Assembly (NCBI GenBank): GCA_002701745.1
Contig: NZWZ01000057.1
Span: 1-6,516, forward strand
Direction of reading: 5' to 3'
Length of the DNA stretch: 6,516 nt
From: Flammeovirgaceae bacterium
Lineage (GTDB): Bacteria; Bacteroidota; Bacteroidia; Cytophagales; MED-G16
The notes beneath the pieces are model-generated. The model saw nothing but the letters and a program-made list of their open reading frames with translations. It was not told the DNA's origin and did not search any database. Made by a program: the position numbers and the translations under genes. This document shows, piece by piece, positions 1 through 4,283 of the stretch. How positions within the stretch are numbered: position 1 is the stretch's first letter; each line of letters begins with the position of its first letter.

Positions 1-512
1 GCAAATTCCCTAGCAGACTCCCATGATACACCAACTACAGGATAATCATCAAATGCTGGATGCGACCAGTAATACGCTAAAAGCGGATCACCGTAGTGAT
101 GAGTAAAGTCACTTGACCATACTGTTGTGTCAGGTTTTAAAGACTCTATAGTAGCACCCTCAGTTAATTCATAGTCTGGATTTTCTTCAAGGTATTGCAT
201 AAACTGTCTGTACTCATCATTTGTAATTTCAGTATCATCCATGTAAAATGCACTGATAGTAACCTGTCTGTTAAAGTTACTTTGATCAGCTTGAATATTT
301 TCATCAGCCTGACCCATATAAAATCTTCCTGTTGGTATATAGACCATACCATACTGAGCAGACATTTCAAACCCATCTCTGTCTAATGTACCTACCAACT
401 GACCTCTAGGATTTTTTTTGCTTGATCCTCCTCCGAGCAGACTGCACCCACCTATGGCAATAGCCAAAAAGCAATATAATATTAATGAAATATTTGAATT
501 GGTCTTAAACAT
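1..512 (-). CDS. gldK: GldK, T9SS/gliding lipoprotein (N-terminal 170 codons, 3' end outside window)
   Basis: This open frame runs from an ATG at 512 off the left edge, giving 170 complete codons. Residues 1-23 look like a lipoprotein signal: a short polar start, a hydrophobic stretch (about 8-20) and a lipobox IGGC with the acylated cysteine at 23, followed by a Gly/Ser-rich tether. From about residue 36 it matches the formylglycine-generating-enzyme-like (FGE-sulfatase) fold of GldK/PorK: YGMVYIPTGRFYMGQADE (54-71), then FYMDDTEITNDEYRQF (89-104), PDTTVW (127-132) and DYPVVGVSW (156-164). In the known system GldK/PorK forms a periplasmic ring with GldN/PorN under the outer membrane and is required for T9SS secretion and gliding. 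The related lipoprotein GldJ shares the fold, but the QADE, EITNDEYRQF and PDTTVW motifs fit GldK better. The upstream neighbour is a porP/sprF gene, as expected for a T9SS locus, and gldL, gldM and gldN would be expected further left. The 143-base gap upstream suggests its own promoter. Confidence 0.9.
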   Translation of the reverse strand, partial: MFKTNSNISLILYCFLAIAIGGCSLLGGGSSKKNPRGQLVGTLDRDGFEMSAQYGMVYIPTGRFYMGQADENIQADQSNFNRQVTISAFYMDDTEITNDEYRQFMQYLEENPDYELTEGATIESLKPDTTVWSSDFTHHYGDPLLAYYWSHPAFDDYPVVGVSWESAREF

Positions 513-521
513 AATTAAACG

Positions 522-553
522 CAAAGTTAAAACTTAACTTTAAAATATCTAAA
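522..553 (-). promoter_or_regulatory. Candidate proximal gldK promoter (TTTA-N20-TAACTTTG)
   Basis: On the minus strand TAACTTTG occupies 529-522, an exact match to the Bacteroidota -7 element TAnnTTTG. Twenty bases upstream, at 553-550, lies TTTA, one base off the usual TTTG -33 element. The box ends 9 bases before the gldK ATG, so transcription starting here would leave almost no leader. The same nine bases (TTAACTTTG) precede the hemD-like gene. The match is short in AT-rich DNA, so it is a candidate only. Confidence 0.4.
523..541. repeat. 8-bp perfect inverted repeat over the gldK -7 box
   Basis: AAAGTTAA (523-530) and TTAACTTT (534-541) are perfect inverted copies separated by three bases. 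The left arm covers seven of the eight bases of the proximal -7 box, and the whole palindrome lies 10-29 bases upstream of the gldK start. This is the position expected for an operator bound by a dimeric regulator. It could equally be a chance palindrome, because both arms are AT-rich. Confidence 0.35.
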
Positions 554-593
554 TTATTGTTTTTAACGATAAATATTTAGTTAGAAAGTTACA

Positions 594-601
594 CAAATAT
601 A
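594..601 (-). promoter_or_regulatory. Candidate distal gldK promoter (-7 box TATATTTG)
   Basis: TATATTTG on the minus strand (601-594) matches TAnnTTTG exactly and lies 81 bases upstream of the gldK ATG, giving a leader of roughly 75 bases if used. No convincing TTTG stands at the expected 19-21 base spacing; the nearest (619-616) is only 14 bases away. A 7-bp inverted repeat (578-584 and 608-614) flanks the box. Confidence 0.3.
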
Positions 602-655
602 ATGAAACTAACTATCAAAGCCACATTTCAATAAACATTAGAAAAAATTAAATAA

Positions 656-1606
656 TTAATAAAAAAACCTAGGTGTTCTTATAGGCTTTCTCATTTGGGG
701 AGTTGGGAGATCGTATTTCAGTACTAACTCATGAGAGACAGGAGCCTTAGCATTTACATTATGTACAACATAATCAAATGAATATCCAACGAATAATTTA
801 TTTTTTTTCAGAAAGTGATAACCTAAAAATCCAACAATAGCTTCATCATACCTGTAAGAAGCACCAATGCTCATTACTTTTTTATATGTAGCTAACCCAC
901 TTATATCAAAAGTGAATGAAGAAAGATCAGTTCTAAATAAAAGATAAGGTTCAACAGTAAGGTCTCTATCAACTTCAATTAAATACTTGCCTAAGAAAGA
1001 AAGATTAATGTTTTCAATATTTTTAAGTTCAGACAATCCAAAGTTAAATGAGGGCTGTGCGAGATTTTTTGCTGATAAACTCAATAACATCCTCTCGTTA
1101 TAATATGCAAAGCCAAAATTAATATCCGGTTCAGACTGAGTTTGCTTACCTCCAATATTAAATGGATCGCTAGGATTAACAAAAATTAAAGAACTAAAAT
1201 TAAGAGTTGTACTTTTAAAAGAAGGCGAAACACTAAAGCTCAAAAAAGAATTATTCAGCTTTCTTCTTATAGCAAAATAAGGCGAAAAGTTAAAGAATTC
1301 TTTTGGTCCAAGGTTATCAGAAATTATATTCATCCCGAAAGAAAGATTTTTGTCTCTACTCTTAAGATTTAAAGATAAAATCCCGGTATTTGGAGAATCT
1401 GATGAAACAGCTAAATTATTAGGGTTATAATTTGCCCACTGATTTCTATATACTAATACAACATTATTACGATCATTTAATGATGATAAACTTGAATTTA
1501 CAATAGTCGGATTTACTAGATAAGTACTAAAGTAGGGATCCTGTTGCGAGAAGCTCTTAAACTGAATTAGCAGAAAAGAAATGACTATTATGAATATCTT
1601 TTTCAT
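656..1606 (-). CDS. PorP/SprF-family type IX secretion system outer-membrane protein
   Basis: The 316-residue product begins with a Sec signal peptide (Lys at 2-3, hydrophobic core about 4-15) likely cleaved after SFS at 18-20. The mature protein starts QQDPYFSTYLVNP, the family's hallmark opening. Further family-like features are RNQW (54-57), DNLGP (97-101), DINFGFAYYN (161-170), SHELVLKY (291-298) and a C-terminal end IRTPRFFY (309-316). Alternating hydrophobic and polar stretches throughout fit an outer-membrane beta-barrel, and about 300-350 residues is usual. In characterised systems PorP is a core T9SS component, and SprF-type paralogues anchor or export the adhesin SprB; associated periplasmic proteins bridge the barrel to the PorK/PorN ring. 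Its place directly before gldK suggests the core (PorP-like) role, but many paralogues exist per genome, so no symbol is assigned. The ATG lies only 3 bases past the hemD-like stop, which implies co-transcription and possibly translational coupling. The sequence before the ATG shows no purine-rich Shine-Dalgarno site. Confidence 0.9.
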   Translation of the reverse strand: MKKIFIIVISFLLIQFKSFSQQDPYFSTYLVNPTIVNSSLSSLNDRNNVVLVYRNQWANYNPNNLAVSSDSPNTGILSLNLKSRDKNLSFGMNIISDNLGPKEFFNFSPYFAIRRKLNNSFLSFSVSPSFKSTTLNFSSLIFVNPSDPFNIGGKQTQSEPDINFGFAYYNERMLLSLSAKNLAQPSFNFGLSELKNIENINLSFLGKYLIEVDRDLTVEPYLLFRTDLSSFTFDISGLATYKKVMSIGASYRYDEAIVGFLGYHFLKKNKLFVGYSFDYVVHNVNAKAPVSHELVLKYDLPTPQMRKPIRTPRFFY

Positions 1607-1609
1607 TCA

Positions 1610-2401
1610 CTAAACTTTATTGGCCTGTTTAATATATAATTCTATTGCCCTAGTCATTGAAGGCACATCTTTCATTGGAGCCTTAATATCTAGTTTTAAG
1701 TTATTTTCTTTAATTGCTTTAGCAGTGTTTGTGCCGAAACCAGCAATTCTAGTATTATTTTGTTCAAAGTCAGGAAAGTTTTTAACCAGTGAATCAATAC
1801 CATAAGGAGTATAAAAAACCAAAATATCATAAAACACTTTTTTCAACTTTTTTAGGTCACTAGGTACTGTATTGTAAATTATTGCCTCAGAATAAGAGCA
1901 GTCATTTTCTTTAAGAAACTCTGAGATAGTATCCCTAGTAATATTAGAGCAAGGGAAAAGATATTTTTCATCTGGAAATTTCACCATAGTCTCTTTCATA
2001 ACGTCTAAAAGTTCAGCAATTGTTCTTTGACCAGTAAAAATTTTTCTTTTTCTAATTACTATATATTTCTGAAGATAGTTAGCTGTTTGCTCAGAAATAC
2101 AAAAATATTTCATGTCTGTTGGAACAGTAACATTCATTCCCTCTGCAATTCTAAAAAAATGATCAACAGCATTTCTACTTGTAAAAATTATAGCAGTATG
2201 ATTTAAAATATTAATTTTTTGTTTTCTAAATTCTTTAATTGAAACAGGATCAATTTTAATAAATGGTTTAAAATCTACTTTTAAATCATATTGTTTAGCT
2301 AACCTATGAAATGGAGAATTTTCATCTTTTGGCTCTGGCTGAGATACTAGAATTGATTTTACAGGATTTAATCTTTTTTTATCGTATTTAATTTCACTCA
2401 T
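1610..2401 (-). CDS. hemD: Uroporphyrinogen-III synthase (HemD/HEM4) family protein
   Basis: The 263-residue product resembles the two-lobed HEM4 family, which closes and rearranges hydroxymethylbilane to uroporphyrinogen III in the heme, siroheme and cobalamin pathway. It opens with the strand-forming KSILVSQPEP (15-24). The first lobe continues with HTAIIFTSRNAVDHFF (68-83). The second lobe has KYLFPCSN (146-153), the linker YNTVPSDL (176-183), ILVFYTPYGIDSLV (193-206) and IAGFGTNTAKAI (219-230). The family has few invariant catalytic residues, so activity cannot be judged from sequence. The ATG at 2401 is preferred to a TTG at 2422, which would add seven residues and overlap a promoter-like TAACTTTG. 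The gene follows the DUF4271 gene by 37 bases and precedes porP by 3. This class of HEM4 protein is common in Bacteroidota, and I recall it also in members with incomplete heme synthesis, so a role other than heme synthesis is possible. The family call is firm; the gene symbol and enzymatic function are less so. Confidence 0.8.
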   Translation of the reverse strand: MSEIKYDKKRLNPVKSILVSQPEPKDENSPFHRLAKQYDLKVDFKPFIKIDPVSIKEFRKQKINILNHTAIIFTSRNAVDHFFRIAEGMNVTVPTDMKYFCISEQTANYLQKYIVIRKRKIFTGQRTIAELLDVMKETMVKFPDEKYLFPCSNITRDTISEFLKENDCSYSEAIIYNTVPSDLKKLKKVFYDILVFYTPYGIDSLVKNFPDFEQNNTRIAGFGTNTAKAIKENNLKLDIKAPMKDVPSMTRAIELYIKQANKV

Positions 2402-2419
2402 TTTGCTCTTTTTTGTGAA

Positions 2420-2427
2420 CAAAGTTA
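2420..2427 (-). promoter_or_regulatory. Candidate promoter -7 box (TAACTTTG) for the hemD-like gene
   Basis: TAACTTTG on the minus strand matches TAnnTTTG and sits 18 bases before the preferred ATG at 2401, within the 37-base gap after the DUF4271 stop. No good TTTG is seen 19-21 bases upstream. It may allow hemD-like, porP and gldK transcription independently of the DUF4271 gene. It shares nine identical bases with the gldK proximal element. Confidence 0.35.
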
Positions 2428-2438
2428 ATACAATGAAA

Positions 2439-3185
2439 TCAAATTAAACTAATTAAATAATTAAACAAATCAATTAACATCAAACTATCAAACAATAATA
2501 AAGATGGAATAAAATCTGAGATAATTATTATTGTGCCAATTTTTGATTTGATATCAGGAGCAAAACCCTTAAAGTAAAAGTATAGAATCAGAGGTCTTAA
2601 AAATATAATTATAAGTTTAAATACAGAAAGAAAATTAAACGCAAGCTCAAATGATGACACTTCATAAATAAGGTAAGATGTAAAAACATTCAACACACTA
2701 AATAAGATTGTCAACCTTAAAAAGTTTAGAAGATATATCTTTTTAAACTTTATTGAAATTGAAAAAAACCTTAGAGTAAGAAGAATCAGTAGTATTCTCA
2801 ATATAATTAGACCAAAAAAAGGAAAAGAGAAGAGAATCCATTTTTGAAATACAGTAAAATTATCAGCAGAGTCTATAAGTAAAGAGTTTCCATCTTCAAA
2901 AACAAATACAGAAAAAAAAGATATAATAAATGAGTATAAGACAAGAGGTATTAAATTTCCAAATGAAAAGAATTCACTTCTGTAAAAAAAATCTTCCTGA
3001 TTCCCTAAATACAAAACACTTTTTAGATTAAAATATTTTTTAAAAAAAAGTGGATAGTTTAGTTTATAGTATGCTATTAAAATAGATATTATAAAAAAAG
3101 ACAATAAAATAGAGTTATAGTCATAAATTGGTTTTTTTTGTATTTGAAATAAAATTAGATTTAAGTGGCTGGTGTCTATATTCAT
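2439..3185 (-). CDS. DUF4271-type integral membrane protein of unknown function
   Basis: The 248-residue product is strongly hydrophobic, with about six predicted membrane helices near residues 24-40, 78-97, 119-141, 152-175, 182-205 and 216-236. Basic and polar loops lie between them (KKYFNLK 49-55, KFKKIY 146-151). The N-terminal DYNSILLSFF, the long polar loop before helix 2 and the terminal LFNYLISLI resemble DUF4271 proteins found across Bacteroidota. These are often encoded beside a uroporphyrinogen-III synthase homologue, as here. No function is established to my knowledge. The start is uncertain. The ATG at 3185 is the last one before helix 1 and overlaps the divergent hemW by 21 bases. 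ATGs at 3212 and 3227 would extend the overlap. A TTG at 3104 would avoid it but cut into helix 1. No promoter-like element was seen upstream. The strong T-rich (Phe/Ile/Leu) codon use reflects its membrane nature rather than transfer. Confidence 0.75.
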   Translation of the reverse strand: MNIDTSHLNLILFQIQKKPIYDYNSILLSFFIISILIAYYKLNYPLFFKKYFNLKSVLYLGNQEDFFYRSEFFSFGNLIPLVLYSFIISFFSVFVFEDGNSLLIDSADNFTVFQKWILFSFPFFGLIILRILLILLTLRFFSISIKFKKIYLLNFLRLTILFSVLNVFTSYLIYEVSSFELAFNFLSVFKLIIIFLRPLILYFYFKGFAPDIKSKIGTIIIISDFIPSLLLFDSLMLIDLFNYLISLI

Positions 3186-4283
3186 ATTCCCTTCTGTAAA
3201 AAAGCTTGTCATTATTGTAATTTTCACTTTAGTACCAAAAAAAACTATACAGTTTTAGTTAATGCAATTCTTAAAGAAATAGAAATCAATCAAAAAAAAT
3301 TTAATAATAAAAACATATCTACAATTTATTTTGGTGGAGGTACTCCATCAATTATCGAAAATAGACATATTCAAAAAATTATAACGAAGGTAAAGAATCA
3401 GTATAATGTCTTTAAAAACTGCGAGATTACTCTAGAAGTAAATCCAGATGATGTAAATAGAGAAAAATTAAAAAATTGGAATAAAATTGGAATAAACCGA
3501 TTGAGTCTTGGAGTACAAACATTTGACAATAACATCCTCAAAAAACTAAATAGAATTCATACAGCAGAAATGGCTATAAGTGCTATTGAGGAAATCAAAA
3601 AAGTTTATAATAACTACTCTATTGACCTAATGTTTGGAACTCCGGGGTCCACTAAAAAGAGTATAGAAAATGACTTATTCATATTAAAAAAACTTAATCC
3701 ACCCCATGTTTCTATTTACAATATGACCTTAGAAAAAAGAACTGTTTTTTATAAATTATTTAAAAACAATAAAATTTCTCTTCCAAATGAAAATTCAGTT
3801 TTATCACAGTATGATTTAATTCTTGATAAGCTCGAAAAATCAGGATATGAAAATTATGAAATATCAAACTTTGCTAAAAAGGGGTATCATTCAAGACACA
3901 ACTCGAATTACTGGAAGGATAAAGAATATATAGGCTACGGGCCAAGTGCGCATTCCTATAATAAGAAATATAGATTTTGGAATATTAGTGATAATAAAGA
4001 ATACATTAGATTAATAAATAAAGGGATAAGAGTATATGAAAGAGAGAGATTATCTCCTACAGAAAAAATAAACGAGTATATACTAACTAGAATAAGAACA
4101 AGTAAAGGAGTAGATCAAAGAGATTTGCTTAAAAAATTTAGAGTTGACCTCTTCAAAGATAAATTTGATGATATTAAATTACTCGAAAAGAAAAATTTAG
4201 TAACAATTGATAAGAATCAAATTAAACTAACAAATACAGGAAAGAAACTCTCTGATTCTATTACAGAGAAAATTATTTACTGA
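3165..4283 (+). CDS. hemW: HemW, radical-SAM heme chaperone (HemN-like protein)
   Basis: This 372-residue radical S-adenosylmethionine protein carries the cluster motif CxxxCxxC at C11, C15 and C18. Asn-Phe follows where true coproporphyrinogen dehydrogenase HemN has a further cysteine, which marks HemW. The HNSNYW motif at 245-250 matches the HNxxYW heme-binding signature. Other family motifs are FGGGTPS (56-62, SAM contact), TLEVNPDD, INRLSLGVQTF, DLMFGTPG and the GYGPSAHSY that follows HNSNYW. The C-terminal part fits the HemN C-terminal domain. HemW is thought to bind heme and insert it into acceptors such as respiratory enzymes in the cytoplasm or at the membrane. The GTG at 3165 is the start: an in-frame TAA occupies 3162-3164, and MAGVYIHIPFC is the usual opening of Bacteroidota HemW. 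The length is normal. The 5' end overlaps the divergent DUF4271 gene, and the 3' end overlaps uvrA by 11 bases. Older annotation as an oxygen-independent coproporphyrinogen oxidase would be a mistake. Confidence 0.93.
   Translation: MAGVYIHIPFCKKACHYCNFHFSTKKNYTVLVNAILKEIEINQKKFNNKNISTIYFGGGTPSIIENRHIQKIITKVKNQYNVFKNCEITLEVNPDDVNREKLKNWNKIGINRLSLGVQTFDNNILKKLNRIHTAEMAISAIEEIKKVYNNYSIDLMFGTPGSTKKSIENDLFILKKLNPPHVSIYNMTLEKRTVFYKLFKNNKISLPNENSVLSQYDLILDKLEKSGYENYEISNFAKKGYHSRHNSNYWKDKEYIGYGPSAHSYNKKYRFWNISDNKEYIRLINKGIRVYERERLSPTEKINEYILTRIRTSKGVDQRDLLKKFRVDLFKDKFDDIKLLEKKNLVTIDKNQIKLTNTGKKLSDSITEKIIY
4249..4269 (-). terminator. Weak hairpin just past the uvrA stop, possible terminator
   Basis: TCTCTG (4249-4254) and CAGAGA (4264-4269) form a 6-bp perfect stem with a 9-base loop. 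The hairpin starts 3 bases downstream of the uvrA stop on the minus strand and is followed there by the moderately T-rich GTTTCTTT. It lies within the hemW coding end. The short stem and broken T-run make it a weak intrinsic terminator at best. Confidence 0.22.

Noticed and set aside
164..386. Short open frames on both strands (minus 164-376, plus 195-386)
   Set aside because: They lie wholly inside the well-supported gldK reading frame and encode no recognisable or plausible protein.
1..512. Calling the lipoprotein gldJ instead of gldK
   Set aside because: GldJ shares the FGE-like fold, but the MGQADE, TEITNDEYRQF and PDTTVW segments and the porP neighbour fit GldK better.
1620..1805. Plus-strand 61-codon open frame with a hydrophobic start
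   Set aside because: It is antisense within the HemD-like gene; its hydrophobic look is a by-product of the complementary strand.
2402..2422. A TTG start at 2422 for the HemD-like protein, adding seven residues
   Set aside because: An ATG at 2401 follows directly, the extra residues (lysine-rich) do not look like family sequence, and the TTG overlaps the promoter-like TAACTTTG.
3138..3163. Candidate hemW promoter TAGATTTA (3156-3163) after a TTG
   Set aside because: The -7 match has one mismatch, the TTG spacing is 15 or 25 bases rather than 19-21, and the transcript would begin at or inside the start codon.
3165..4283. Calling this gene hemN (oxygen-independent coproporphyrinogen III dehydrogenase)
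   Set aside because: The fourth cysteine of the HemN CxxxCxxCxC motif is Phe here, and the HNxxYW heme-binding motif of HemW is present.
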